Below, piece by piece: positions 11,363-23,795 of a stretch of 64,000 nucleotides of DNA. The notes below the pieces were generated by a model. It saw nothing but the letters and a program-made list of their open reading frames with translations. It was not told the DNA's origin and did not search any database. Location: assembly GCA_025531455.1 (NCBI GenBank), contig JAMYHL010000017.1, forward strand, positions 248,001-312,000, read 5' to 3'. Position numbers and translations under genes: made by a program. Every line of letters begins with the position of its first letter. Positions within the stretch are counted from its first letter, which is position 1. The DNA is from Apiotrichum sp. Y4204 (lineage: Eukaryota > Basidiomycota > Tremellomycetes > Trichosporonales > Trichosporonaceae).

Positions 11363-12850
11363 GGCCATGTGCGCGATCGTGGCTGGGGGACCGTCATAGG
11401 ATCGCGAGCTGACACGAGTTTGCGAGTCAAGACAGAGCGGTTGTGGTCGGCGGAGCTATGAGGACTCCATAGTGCTCAAGGGACTAAAGCCAGCGTTAGT
11501 CCCACCTGACTCATCACTCACTCTAACGTGGCACCATTTCCTCGTGGGAATTAACCCTTCACTCCTTTCCCACACTTTCTACGCCATGGGCAAGAGGATC
11601 GCCTCTTTCCCTTGTTCTTGGTTCTTACAGGGCGCATGTGTATCGCACCTTGCCAAGCCGGCGAGTCGGAAGACGCACAGGATGATGTATGCGATCCTCT
11701 TTTGTGTAGGCAAACCTCTTAATAGGCTGCCCAGCACTTCTAAGCACTTCTGTGTCTTTTCACGTGTGAGCGCCTGTCTACTGCGCAACGTTAAGCCCAG
11801 CGGCATGCATCTGGATGAACATAGACCTTCTCAAACGCTGGCGGACAACCCCATCTGCACCGAAACGTGGCAGTTATTCCCATACCTGGTAACACCTATC
11901 GGCCACGGTTCACATTTAGTTCTTTTAGGGACCGCAGATGTATCAGTCTGTGCATGCTTTGATGGCGATGCAGAGGCGTGCCCCATAACCGCCTCTGCCG
12001 CTTCTTATGGTTGCTGTGCACTCCTGTTCCAACCGGAACGTACATGAGGCGCGATGGTGATACTGGAATCACGTCCAGTGCGCAGGGATGACACAGAGCT
12101 CGCGATTATGATGTATGCATTCACACGCATTCAACCTCTCTGATCAGATTAGAACTGACAAATCAACCACATGTCGCTCAACAAGCAACAGTGGGAAGAC
12201 TGACTGCAATAGAGGAAAACTGAGTGTGAAAAGCCAAGTCGCTGGCGCTGATGAGTCAGGAACCAAGGCCGATACGTCGATGCTTCCGAGTGCACTTGGT
12301 CCCGCGAGCACTGTCGTGCTGATAACTGGGATGTCTCCGGGAATCCAGGCTTGTGTGACACACATCATGGAGGTGGCGGCCTCTTTGTTGTCACTGTCTC
12401 AGTTTTGCGGAATGGTTCGGAGACCTATCGGTCGATTCAAGATGCCACTGGTACAGGACCATTAGCGAACGCAGCTGACGTTTCTGCCTGTTGTCATGTC
12501 GGCCCGGTTCGGGACTGATCGAACATGGGCACAATGGCTGCAACACGGTGTCGAGTGCGTGCGTGGCGACTCGCGTGCGCTGGCGTGTGAGCTGCAGAAG
12601 CCAGAGGTGGACACAGTGGCGTCTGTTGCTGAGACACGAGACATTCAGCGAAAAACGCACAATGCCGAGCAATCATGAGAAATGACAATGACCACGCCAC
12701 CTTGCCACCGACTACCCGATTGTGCTTTGTTGGTGGCGACGTGTCAGCGTCATCGTAAGCGCCACCATGGGCGTTGAAGGGCGCGCGCGCGACATGCTTG
12801 GGTCGGTCGTGGGTCGTCCACAGCGCACACAACACTGTCTGATCGGCTGT
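11363..12850. other. Gene-free stretch upstream of the 13.0 kb gene
   Basis: One open frame of 191 codons (11472-12047, +) and several shorter ones exist. None has protein-like composition, splice junctions or a recognisable motif. I treat the region as intergenic. Confidence 0.5.
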
Positions 12851-12862
12851 GCTCCATATATC

Positions 12863-12870
12863 TATATAAG
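12863..12870 (+). promoter_or_regulatory. TATA box upstream of the 12994 start
   Basis: TATATAAG lies about 125 bases before the start codon at 12994 and is followed by a CT-rich leader. This is one of the few clear TATA elements in the window and suggests a regulated or highly expressed gene. Confidence 0.6.
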
Positions 12871-12993
12871 TCGCGGGCGTCCCATGTCCTGTGCCTCACA
12901 CCTTCACCGTCGTTCTGAGCTACATTCACCCCCAATATCCACCCCTCAACTACTGCTCGTCGCCACTCGCGTTCACAAGCTTATATCACAACA

Positions 12994-13632
12994 ATGGCCA
13001 CTGACAAGCCCATCGCTGAAGGCAAGTGTCGGGCTCCAAGAGATAGGACAGAGTCTTACCCATCAGGCATCAAGGCCACCACTCTGGCTGGCGATAAGGC
13101 GACGGCGGAGAAGCCCGCTGATGCCACCCAAGGTACCCAGGCTGTATCGGGTGATTCAAAGGAAGAGGACAACCTCGTGCTCGGCTTCACTGAAGAGCTA
13201 TCGCGCATCTCCAACGAGTTTACTGAGCGCCTGAACAATGTCACCGACGACTTCCGCGCTCGCGTAGACACGCACAATCGCCAAGTCGAGGCGAACGGCA
13301 GTGAGTGGGGTCGCAAAATAGACACGGCCGCCCTCGACTTTGGCGCCTGCCTCGAGCGCCTGGCGGTCCATCTCGGTGCCCGCATCGAGTCAGTGGCTGG
13401 CACCTTTGGACAGAGCGTGGACGCCAGCGGCAAGCGTTTGTCGCATGGCGCCGAAACCTTGGGCGCAAGCATCGAGTCCAGTGCAGGCCACCTTAGCAAG
13501 AACCTCGAACGTCTTGGCGAGCACGTACAGGCTACTATCCAGCACCTCGTCGCGCAACATGGTGTCGGAGGCACTCCGACCGAAGGCGGGACTGCTGCCG
13601 CCCCTGCTTCCACCACTGCCCTCAAGGAGTAA
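12994..13632 (+). CDS. Amphipathic-repeat protein, function unknown
   Basis: The frame is open for 212 codons. A GC-AG intron probably lies at 13022-13066: the donor AG|GCAAGT matches the GC-donor consensus and the 45-nt segment ends CCATCAG. Removing it keeps the frame, drops an odd Cys/Arg-rich insert and leaves 197 residues. From about residue 60 to 185 the protein is a series of 11-residue-like amphipathic helices (for example LGARIESVAGTFGQSVDASG and LGASIESSAGHLSKNLERLG). This resembles apolipoprotein or LEA-type lipid-surface helices, so binding to membranes or lipid droplets is possible; that is inference. There is no signal peptide. The tail is Thr/Ala/Pro-rich. A TATA box lies upstream. 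Confidence 0.8.
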   Translation: MATDKPIAEGKCRAPRDRTESYPSGIKATTLAGDKATAEKPADATQGTQAVSGDSKEEDNLVLGFTEELSRISNEFTERLNNVTDDFRARVDTHNRQVEANGSEWGRKIDTAALDFGACLERLAVHLGARIESVAGTFGQSVDASGKRLSHGAETLGASIESSAGHLSKNLERLGEHVQATIQHLVAQHGVGGTPTEGGTAAAPASTTALKE

Positions 13633-14453
13633 GGGTGAGGTGAGCTCCCCTCTGATGGGGATAAGCTGATTGAAGACACGAAACACCAGCTCTGCAAGGG
13701 TTGCGCCAGTTTCAGCAAGAAAATGTACGGGTAAAATCAAGTGTTCCTGCCAAAGATCCCAGTTGTTTCGTTGTGTGAGGTTAAGGAGGAGTATGTATAC
13801 ATGTGACTATCGAGATTTCTCAGGACAACCAGCCGGAATCGCGATGAGCTGTGCGGACTAAGCTCAGGAGTTCGTCCCGTTCTCGCGCCTGTGCACACGG
13901 TCCGGGTACCAGCTTTCGAGACGAGAACTCTCCCTGCACGCGACCCTGGCGCTCGTGCTGAAATCCAGCCCAGGTCAAACGTCCAAACAAGGAACTATGC
14001 CCTTGAATCTAACGTTAAGACAGATCGGTACCACAAAGGAGGAAACGGAACTCACAGGGCCAGTCCCGCAACGCGGGTTCCTGGGTAGTTGGGTGGACTC
14101 ATTGGACCGTGCCACACCGGCAACATTCTTGGTCGTGACTGTTCGTTGAGAACTGTAGTGGGACTGACTGTAGTGGGACTGATCACAGTCAGGAAAGAGC
14201 ATGGAGGTGTAGGGGAGGACCTGTCATGTCCATCTTGCATCGTTCTTTCTTGTCGTTTGACACTATCCCATTTTGACAGCTAACGGTTGTTCAGTACACA
14301 TCTCGCACCTCGCTCGGCACAGAAACACAGACGCTCCAAAGTCGAAGCTTTTATCCGCCACAGTCCTCGCGGCATCGACTCTCGAGTGGCAGAGCCTCCC
14401 ACAGCTTTGCGGACGCCAGCTATCGACACATTCCCCATCTTGACATCCCAACG
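13633..14453. other. Intergenic region, nothing coding seen
   Basis: This is an 820-base gap between two + strand genes. It contains a short direct repeat near 14153-14180 (CTGTAGTGGGACTGA twice). Its last part is the promoter and leader of the membrane glycoprotein gene. Confidence 0.55.
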
Positions 14454-16191
14454 ATGCTTGTCCGCTTCGCTGTCCTCTTCGCATTCTTTGCCATGCTCCG
14501 AGTGGCTACCGCCGCAGTGGCGTTGCGGCCATTGAACGTCTCCTACACCGACCAGGACATGGTGTTGATATATCAGCCGGAGATTCCTCAGATCACTGAG
14601 CCCGTTGCGCCTTCGGCTTGGAATATCTCGTACTCTGAGATTACTTGGGCCGAGCGCGTTCTCCGTTCTCAAGGCCGGGGTTTCAGTCGACACTTCACCT
14701 CGTTCCCAGGCGCCTTTGTCTCGCTCACGTTTGTTGGTACGGACCTGTACTTTTACGGTGCTGTGGGCAACGACACCTCCATAGGGCTCCTCGTCGATGG
14801 TGCCCGCAAAAGTGCACCACGCCCGTCTACTCCAGAGACGTTTCCTGGTGCGCCAGAGGGTGTCACTCTAATTTCCTCGGTCACTGGGCTTGAGTACGGC
14901 TCGCATGAGGTGGCCCTTGTTCTCGACAGCGGATCGCTATCCATCAGCAACGTGACCATGACGACACAAATTCAGACCGAGGCCATCGACGCAACCATGA
15001 CAGACGTAGCGCAGATGAGGACCGTCAACCCTATCAACAATATGACCGAGTCGATAATGAAACTCACTCCCGATATCATAACCGACAACGCCATGTGCTT
15101 TGAAGGACTCGACACACAGCCGTGCTTTGTTTACCAGCGTCTGAACTCGAACAATCGGTCAGCACGCTACGAGTTTCCGATTGTGGCCGGTACAAGCTTC
15201 CTTCAGCTGCTCAGTGCAAACGACTTTTATGGCAGCTTTTACACCATTAATGTGTCGCCCCAACCCCCACACACCACAGGCGATTTTAACAGCACCACAA
15301 GAAGTCTCTGGGCCGCCAAAGACGCCATCATGTACCATGCTGTACTCGACCCCACGGTCTCCTACACCGTGGTCCTCCGGCCAAATGTGGATTTCTCGGG
15401 TTACCGGGGAGGGTACCTCAACCTTGCTCAAATCCGCACGTACTATGCCTCGTGGTACGTTGGTCTGCCTGCTTGTCATCTGGGCCACTCTAACTTGCAG
15501 CTACAAGTGCACGAGTGAGCAAAAGAATGCGGAAAAACGACCCCCAGTCACCGAACCCACTCCTTCGACTGTAGCTGCCCCCCCAGCCAAGTCGAAAAGT
15601 GGTTCAAACGTGGGCGCAATTGCAGGCGGAGTGGTCGGTGGTGTTGTGGGTCTTGCTCTGCTTGGTCTGCTTTTGTTCTTCTTCTGCCGCCGATCAAAAG
15701 ACAAACGGGAGTCCCATGTGTGCGTTCACGGCTAACTGTGCTGGCGTTCTTGTCTAACCAACAGTGGAACCAAGGAGCTCATGTTCGAGGAAAACAACCA
15801 CGAAATGATCAACCCCATCCCGTACACGCCACCGCCCCCGGCTCCGCCAAGCGACTACCCCCAGGGTGTGTCGCCAATTTCCGGTGTGCGCAGCCCAACC
15901 GATACCACCTTCTCAAGCTCTGGAATTGACACTGCTCTCACGGACGGGTCCCAGTCTGGCCTCACCAAGTCCCGCTACATGGCAGCAGCGCCGATGCCTC
16001 CTCCGCGGGCCCCGTACCCTGCTTCCACCCTTTCCACTGCTCCCTCCGTACCGCCTTCGTCAACGTTGCTCCCTTCTGCACCTGAGCGACACGTCGAGCA
16101 GCTGTCAGACGCCGGACGTATTGTCGAGTACGTTCCGCCCCGCTACGACGAGGAGTGGCAGCATGAGCCACATTCGCCCTCTGCTCGGTAG
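14454..16191 (+). CDS. Type I membrane glycoprotein with basidiomycete-type ectodomain
   Basis: Exons 14454-15454, 15501-15719 and 15765-16191 give 548 residues. A signal peptide (MLVRFAVLFAFFAMLRVATA) precedes an ectodomain of roughly 330 residues with many N-glycosylation sequons (NVS, NIS, NDT, NVT, NMT, NRS, NST). It is rich in beta-strand-like segments, as in two tandem jelly-roll-like units. One close cysteine pair is CFEGLDTQPC. A Pro/Thr/Ser stalk leads to a single membrane helix near residue 385 (GAIAGGVVGGVVGLALLGLL), then a basic stop-transfer CRRSKDKR. The Pro/Ser-rich tail of about 150 residues contains PPPPAPP and ends in a VEYVPPRYDEEW motif. Basidiomycetes carry many uncharacterised proteins of this architecture, perhaps surface sensors. 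Both introns are about 45 nt with CTAAC branch sites. Confidence 0.85.
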
Positions 16192-19100
16192 TTCATAGCA
16201 GTAATTTATTCCAGTCGTTTGTGAGGCCTCAAACTCACGCGCGATTATTTGAAGCCTCTATTTGGTGTTGAAGACATTAGGATACACAGTCGATGTATTT
16301 ATGACCAGCAGCGTGTGGGTCTCGTTCTACACTGCAATTGACGTTGGGGGCATCAAAGCAAATTGGCGTTTTGCCAACACGTGACCGTCCGATCTGGTTC
16401 TGGTTTACCTGTGCACAAAGAAATTTAGGGAGATTGAGGGAGATTGATGAGCAGCTCAACTCTCAAGTTCTTCTGGAGCTGCTGCTTAGACACAATAAGA
16501 CAACAACGTTCCTCCCTTCTTTTTGGCTCATGAACAGCAGTTCCAAGCCAACGTTCGGGTCTCCTTCGGGCCGCTGAGAAAAGTACAGGAACTCGAAGAG
16601 ATCCACCCTTTCGAGCAGTATGTGTTTTGCCGTCTTCCTTTGTTACTTCACAGCTTTAGGATACTATCCTCTGCTTTTACGGGCTTGAGTGATTTTTTGA
16701 GGATACGCTGTGTAGTCGCTAGATTGCAGCACACGGGGACCCCGTCGGCATTGTCGAAGGCAAGGGAGGTTAGAATATACCGCACGAGTCATCTCTCACT
16801 TCGGCGGTCGTGTTGTAGGCCGGCCCGGTCACAGAAATTTGTCGGGTACCTTCTGTAGTGACTGTGCAAATGGTGCGGTGACCGGTGCGATCTATGTCAG
16901 ACAGAACAGAAGGGAGAACATTTGGCCACACCTTTTCAAGGGCCACCACGAGACTGCAGTATGTCTCCGCAAATGCCCATAATGATCGATCACACCAGAC
17001 GGTGGCCTCCGTCCTTTTATATTTTGCCCGTTCCCTCTTCGTGGCGGTGATTCACACGCGATCGGCGGAGAGTATTCTCTCATTATGAATAGCAAGGTTT
17101 GATTGTTCCCGAGCGGCGCCGCGGCATCGCCCCAGGTGTACTCGGGCCGGTATTGCGGTTCACCGAGATCATATTGCCTCCGAGGTTAAATGAGGTAATT
17201 TGCTTCAGAGCTGGAAGAAGCAGCTTCGATTTGCCACACCGCTCCCAAGATGTGTGAAGAGCGCAATACTCTTGGTAATCAAGAATGACGATGAAATGGC
17301 TCCGACTTCCACGTCGATCGCCAAGGTGAGCGCGGTGAGTAGCGCACAATGGTCGTAGCCATGCCATTAAATTCACTTACTTGGCTGCAAGGCTAAACAC
17401 AACTGTGTTTTTTATCTGTTTAACGGAAATCTGCTGCCCAATGCGAAAGATGGAAGGAACGTATTGTACAAGGGCCCTCTTGATGGGAGATGAAGATGCA
17501 CCCGAGCGGTGTGCTATGAGGCTCCCGGTCCTGCCAAGGGCCAGAAAAATCTAAGAGAGCAGTCTTTAATGTTTACCTTCTTCGGGACTCAATGGAACAA
17601 TGAGGTTGACGCTTACTGATGTGCACAGATGACAGAACATGTTGTCGTTCGTGAAGAGTGGCAGCCTTGTGAGTCTTCCACTGGAGGTGCCGGAACGTTG
17701 AGTTTTAGTTCAGGGCACGGCACCAGGAACACGTGCATCACACGCGAATCCCCTGATCGTCGTCGTGTCGTCGTCGTCGCGTGGACCCTGTGGCCTGTGG
17801 GATCGACGAAATGATCGACCAATTCGTGCCTTAGGCCTCGTGTTTCCCGAATGCCTTCGAAAACACGGGAACCCTTCTTCTATCCACAAAACTTGTTCAG
17901 AAAGAGGTGCGCATATCTCGTGCAACCGATCAAACTGGAGTGACGTGCCCTGCATATCCGTTGACATGGACACATGCTGTCGTAGGGTCGCCCCCTCGGT
18001 GCATACGAGATTACGAGAACTAAGTGCCTTTGGCGCATGGTGAGTCTCGACGACAATGGTGACAATGTCGTCCTCCGCCCTCGGCAAAAGCGAGACACTT
18101 TATGCAGTAATCCGATCAATCACCATGATACAAGGACCTCGGCACACACGAAGGAAGCGAACTGACGCAAGGCGACTATTCCTAGCAACTTCAGCTCACG
18201 CAGGGGGGATCGACAGTTACCTATGGAAGGCATTGTCCGAGTTCTAGAAACAAACGAGTTTCTCAGACTGTCAGTGACGAAGCTTGTCTGCCGATGGCAA
18301 GGCAAAGTGGGCCGTGACCATCGGGAGTCGCGAGGCGACGAAACAGTGACCAAAATATCCAACCTAAGCTTCTAAACAACAGATGATGCTCAGTTGGCGA
18401 TGGCCATCCGCCTGAGGAAGAACTCGATCAACGGCTAAAGTCTCCAGGCTTGCCCATTCGCCAACTGTGGGAGCGAACGGAGAGTTGAGAGAACACGTGT
18501 TTGGTTGTGAGGACTGAACTGGTGACACAAGCAAGAACAAGCAAACCCCCGTGTAACAAAGTCTCCACAACACATTTGCCGAGTCTCGGAATCCCAGAGT
18601 GATCTGATGACTCTCAATGCGGTGAGCCGGATTGGAGCCGACAGATATCCTCGTCCCGTAAAAGTGGTGTTGTATGCAAGCTGGTTACGCAGAGTCAAAC
18701 TGACAATTCACGTCCCTGTTCCTGTCCGGAAGCTAAGCGGAACACAAGACGGCTGTCATCGCTCAAGTCCGTAAAACCCGGGAATCGTTCACGGGGAGGC
18801 AGCGCCTCACTGCTTCAACGAGGCACATACGTACGACACTGACGCGTGAGGATAACCGTGTCGTGGAGATATGGATCTGGGTTTGCCGAAGGTTGGTGTC
18901 GGCAAGGACAAACCTTAATCCCAACCACCGCAACATTTAGCTCGGGGACCCCCCCTGCTGTGAGCCAAAGTCGTCGCGGTTAACAAGACCGTTGGACACA
19001 TGAGGCAGTGCTGGAAAACCTTGCATCGTCGGTAAGCCATCTGCAATGCATTGTCAAACTTCCTCTGAATGCATTGCGTGTATTGTGAGCATTGCTGGTA

Positions 19101-20440
19101 CTCAGTGTCACTACAGTCGTCTGCAGACGGACGGCCTCTCGTTGGCAGACCAATACAATTAATGATGCAATTGAACTCCGAAACCACGGTCTACCCTGGG
19201 GAATCCTTTTAGCGTTGGAATGCGGCCGAGGAACGGTCTGGGATGCAGTTCGGCATGGCCGAGTCCAGTGGAAAGAGTCGTCGGTCCTACTACTGTTTCA
19301 AGCGTCAGTGGTTGGTTGCTCGACTCTGGCCTGGTTGGTTCTCGCATCTTCCGTTCGTACCGGTCCGCGGGATGTACAAGGGGCTGGGGCCCATTCCCGT
19401 TTTTTTCGGATCTTCGTGAGGTACGGCATGTGTGTATGCATCATGCACATTACAACAGCTCTGATACAACGGCATTCAATTCGAGTGCAGTACCACTTCC
19501 TTCTCTTCTGTGCTCGCCTCTGGTGCTGTTTGGGTCCTGCGGGTGATGGTCACGACACCTCGGTGGGAGATGTGACACACTCAGCTTAAAGTCCGCGACA
19601 GTGACGAGTATCAGTGCAATCGGTTCATCAGTGGTTGCATCTCGAGGGCCGATCAAGCGGTGTTGAATATGACGGTCATAGAAACGAGGTGCTCGTAGTC
19701 GCCACAAGGCCAATGTAATGTGAGAATAGAAAGTTGATCACACGGGTTAATGTATCAGTCGAAGCCCGTGTGCAGCGCAGTGAACTGTGATTCTCTTGGC
19801 TTCTTGGGCCCCCGTACTCGGCCGTCTACGCACATGCCGCGATGACACGCACGACAAACCTCGGAGGGGTTTGTGTCAATTTGTGGAATCAGGGTGGTGC
19901 GATGCAGACAGACGGAGCTGACACGGAGGGTCAAACCCAAATTGCGGCCTGCACCTCCCTTTGGGTCACATGCGGTGCTACAACATCGCGCGCTGCCCTT
20001 TTTCTGTTGTTGCATCCTCTCTCGCCTTCTCACAGCTGACGGCAGTCTTTCAACAGAATCGTACCTGAAGCAGAGTAACCAACAGCTGGAAAGTCGGAGA
20101 AGAGGGTAACGGTAGCCACAGCCTCGTCGCTCCTTTCCACCCGAAGCGCTGTTCCCTCCACACCCCCATCTCGATCACTTGCCAAGAGTGCAGGAGGGCG
20201 CTCTCCAGGAACAGCGTCGACACCGCCGCTCACGCGCTGCCGGCAGCCGTCCCTCGGCAGGCAAGGGGCAAGAGGCAAGGGAATACAACCAGAATTGGAA
20301 CCAAGATCATTTTCTTGCTCCAGAAACACACTTGGCTGCCTGCTTGCAGCTTGTTTCCTGGGCTTCTGGACCCTTGCTCTCTCGGCTACGGCGATCTGCG
20401 CATGCCATCCCGATGATCCCAATGATCCGGGTTGCGTCAT
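16192..20440. other. 4.2 kb stretch without a supportable gene
   Basis: Frames of up to 165 codons occur (19092-19589, +), but none shows sustained protein-like composition, codon bias like the neighbours, splice junctions or known motifs. I saw no transposase, reverse transcriptase, terminal repeat, tRNA or rRNA sequence. It could hold non-coding RNA or a long promoter, or be decayed sequence. Confidence 0.5.
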
Positions 20441-21081
20441 TTGCTGCACCTGTGGCACTTGTGGCTATTGTCATCGTCTTGTCACCTCACACTTACCCCC
20501 CTTCTCCTGCTATCAGCAGCGATAGCGGCCCAATTCTCCAGCGCCGTTCCGTCCGGCATTTGTTGTCTCCACATCTCTCCATGGCAGTACAAAATGTTGC
20601 GCTCCCTACCTTCTCCCCCTCCCCCTCCCCCTCCCCCTCTTCATACTGTCTTTACTCTTGCTGTTGCCAAGCTGCGTACGCGCGCACGACCATTGACTAC
20701 CGTCCCTGCTGTTGTGACGGGCCGCGTCCTCGCAATCCACTACTTCATCATAAAGTTGCAACACCATCTAAAAGCAGCTTGCGCACCATCCCATCTTTCC
20801 CGAACCTTCCCTCCGCTATCTTCCCGACCACTGCACCATTCTTGCAACACGACTGCAACCGTAGCCCATCATACGAGCACAAAGCCCAACTTCCCCAATC
20901 GAGTGGTTGAAACCACCGGCTGCTTTCAACACTCGTCATTCCCGTCGCCGACAGCCTTCGATTTATCTCGCAGGCTGGCGTTCATTCCGCTTCCGGTCTA
21001 CCCTAACCACCCTCCTTACACCCCCTCTGCTGGGGGCTGCACCGCTGACCAGACGGTGGGCTGTTGCCCACAGCCGGAGCT
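20441..21081 (+). promoter_or_regulatory. Long pyrimidine-rich promoter and leader of the 21082 gene
   Basis: The 640 bases before the ATG at 21082 are strongly C/T-biased on the + strand, including a (CTCCCC)4 tract near 20613-20640. Pyrimidine-rich leaders precede several genes in this window. The open frames here are a by-product of the composition. Confidence 0.5.
20613..20640 (+). repeat. (CTCCCC)n microsatellite
   Basis: About four and a half units of a six-base C-rich repeat. It lies in the presumed leader of the 21082 gene. Confidence 0.8.
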
Positions 21082-23017
21082 ATGTCCCCGCCACGGAACA
21101 CGGTCGTGATCCCGATCCCACTGGCCCTGCTTCTCCATCCCATTGCCAGCGAGTTCCCCTACGCTCCGTGGCTCACCGAGGCGCAGGCGAGCAATGGCGG
21201 TATCCGTCTTCCGCTCAACTCGGAGGGCTTCCGCAACTGCTTCGAGTACGCACGCGCGGTTATCAGGTCCGCAGCGAGTGATTCCACTACGCGTGTTGAG
21301 GCCAGGCGTTTCGCTGCGGAGATCTATGGCATTAACCTCAGTGAGTGGTTCTGTGACGTGAAAGAGGGCTAGTAGGAAGCTGCGGTCTTCGACGCCAGAA
21401 AGTGGGCTTGACGCTGATATCATCGCAGAGCACTATGGGATTGCTCCACCCACGGGGTTTAGAGCCTTCACGAAGCCCGGAGAGGCATCAACACCTCCAA
21501 CATCGCTGATTCCTCGAAAACGCCCATCAGACAGCGCAGAACCCTCTCGCCGTCAGACATCACATCTGTCTCGACGCTCAATTGACGACATTGGTGTGGA
21601 TGCACAAAGGAGTGCGGGAGTCGATGCCTTCTCTGCAGGCGCTGTCGCTGGACCATCTTCATCACGTGGTACGCGTGTACACGCAGTGGGCCTGGGCCTA
21701 GAGGATGATGGCATGAAAGGGTCGGAGAGCGAGGAGGAGGTATTCGAGCGCGGCCGTGACCGCCGAGTGCGGATTGTGACTCCTCCCACCCAACGAGGGA
21801 CCGCTGCCATGCAGCTTGCGAAGTGAGTGGCGCAGCGGCCAGGCCGGCCGATTTGACAGGGTTTCTAATATGGTCCATCTGAGCAACCGCTACCGAAGCT
21901 CGGACATCATTACTAACTCTTCCCAGAACAACTAACATGCGTGGACAATGGCGCGATGGGTTTCCGCTGGTTCCGGTGCCCAATTCGCGCGGCTATCCTC
22001 CTGACACAGCCCTTCCCGTGAGTAACAACATGACTACGAAAGAACAAGAACCAGAGGTGGCAAACATTAGCAGGGCCACACGAGAATCCATATCCATATG
22101 GGGCTTTGCTTGCGGACACTTTGTTGCGAGACCTCGAGAATGTGACCCAGTTGCCCTCTCCAAGGCTCCGCTCAATTGGTGCCTCTCGGAGACTTATGGT
22201 CCCACAACTCCTTCTACCTCATTGCTGACCCTTCCAGCCTCTGCCCACGCTTTCCGCCCTTCATGCACTCTCGGACGCCGACCTTGGGGCCTGGCTGCAA
22301 TTCTACGATGGCGATGATGCAGAGGTACCTATGACGCGGTTCGCTCGTGAAATTGCTCTCTGCTCTCGTCTTGGTGTCCTGTGGTCACCTTCCGCACCTC
22401 AGAATAAGCCGCTGCCCCCTTTGACATCGCCTCAATCATCGACGCCCACTTCACCTTTTGCACCGCGTGGGGGACCATTGGCGATCCACATCCAGGACGA
22501 CGACGACCGTGAGCCAGTATCAGGCCCCGCGTCCGCGCCGCCCAGCTGTGCCAGTGGTTCTCCACCACCGTCGTTGAGTGTCGACATCGGTCGCGCGTCC
22601 ACAGCCCCAGCCATAAGGATTACACCACCCACACCCACGGGTTCTTCTATGCTGGATTCTCCGTCAACCGAGCCGCCTGCCACACCACCGCATCGGTATC
22701 CCCGCCCTAGCTCTTTCTCGTACAGCTACGCCCAAACACATCCCATCTCTCACGCGTACACCCACCGCTACCGCCGTCATTCCGTACCTCCGCCTAATGT
22801 GCGTTACGACAGTATGGACTTGAACGAACCTTCTGCGACGAGCCCTCCCTTCCATCTGACTCGGGGACCGCGGCGACACAGCCCACCGCCGACGAGTGCT
22901 CCAGCTGTTCCTTCCGGCCCGAGCGGCCCGACGGGCCAGCCTATTGCTGGATACAAAATGATCATGCGCCACGGTGTGCCATATGCCGTGCGCTGGTCAT
23001 CGTCCTCCCCCTCGTAA
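21082..23017 (+). CDS. GGIP-module protein, dispersed member of the array family
   Basis: Exons 21082-21340, 21429-21822, 21927-22017 and 22238-23017 give 507 residues; all joins are in phase, and intron 2 ends with a TACTAAC-like branch. Exon 1 encodes the module shared with the 34.5-45 kb array: VVIPIPLALLLHP, then NGGIRLPL, then a helical end (VEARRFAAEIYGINL). It ends in phase 1 as in the other members. Exon 2 is a Ser/Pro/Arg-rich acidic linker. Exons 3-4 hold a second block (FPLVPVPN ... LHALSDADLGAWLQFYDGDD ... MTRFAREIALCSRLG) that may be a diverged second copy. The remainder is Pro/Ser-rich and ends in a basic segment with YKMIMRHGVPYAVRW. No known domain, signal peptide or membrane segment is visible. 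Function is unknown. Confidence 0.85.
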
Positions 23018-23795
23018 CCCTCCATCTGACATTTGATTACCCCGTATAGATGATGCCCCTCATGTGATACCCCACGTCACTTACAGACACTAGTCGTACT
23101 TCCATATTCCTCATATACCCCCCCAGAAGAGCCACCGCGTGACCCTCTTGGGACTGCATGCACTGTTGTGATAAAGGCGAGATGTACAAGTAGATTACAG
23201 CCACTACTGCTATTCTTAGGAACTTTTCGGCCATGGTCTACATTACGTCAAGGCGGCTGTTGCTGGGCAGGAGTTTGCGGCATTTTTGAAACGCGTAGCT
23301 GTGCATCTGCGTGCATGCGCGTCGCACTTTGTACTGGTAACAGTACTGCACAGGATCACGGGATACCGAGCCAAGAAACTAACCACTGCGACAGATCTAG
23401 CAGGCTTTATAATGGACGATCTCCCGAGAACCGATAAGCACACAACAAGGTACATGTACTGCACAGCATGGGATCGACATTGATCGACGGTGGTGCCGGT
23501 CGGCACTCTGTTTCGGCCCAGGGGGCGGCCCATCCCGCATGTTTCCGTTTTATCGGGCTGGCCTGCAGGATCACTGCGTACTTTACTGGGTACTGTGTAC
23601 GGTGTACTGTGTACTGTGTACTGTGTATCGATGTATGTTGTGGCTGGGCTGTGCAAGTGTCAAACACAATCTACCGCGGTTACGGTATGTGCTGTGCACA
23701 AACTGTACATCCCCATCTACATCTCACATATGCTACATCACCACAAAACAACGTCTGATGGTGTGACACCGCTCATGAATCTCCGTGATTGCCGC
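23018..23795. other. Convergent intergenic region with short TGTGTAC repeats
   Basis: The 3' ends of the GGIP-module gene and the Saf4-like gene face each other here. The only structure seen is the TGTGTAC repeat at 23589-23627. Confidence 0.55.
23589..23627. repeat. Tandem GTGTACT repeat
   Basis: Four or five imperfect copies of a seven- to ten-base GTGTACT unit, probably a slippage-derived microsatellite in intergenic DNA. Confidence 0.75.

Noticed and set aside
11472..12047. 191-codon + strand frame
   Set aside because: It has no domain, codon usage is unlike that of the neighbours, there is no CT-rich leader and no splice partners.
19092..19589. 165-codon + strand frame in the 16-21 kb gap
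   Set aside because: Composition looks random (high Cys/Trp/Arg) and no start context or homologous motif is visible.
20179..21109. Overlapping + strand frames rich in Ser, Pro, Cys and His
   Set aside because: They follow from the CT-rich leader of the 21082 gene; they lie in different frames and have no splice links to it.
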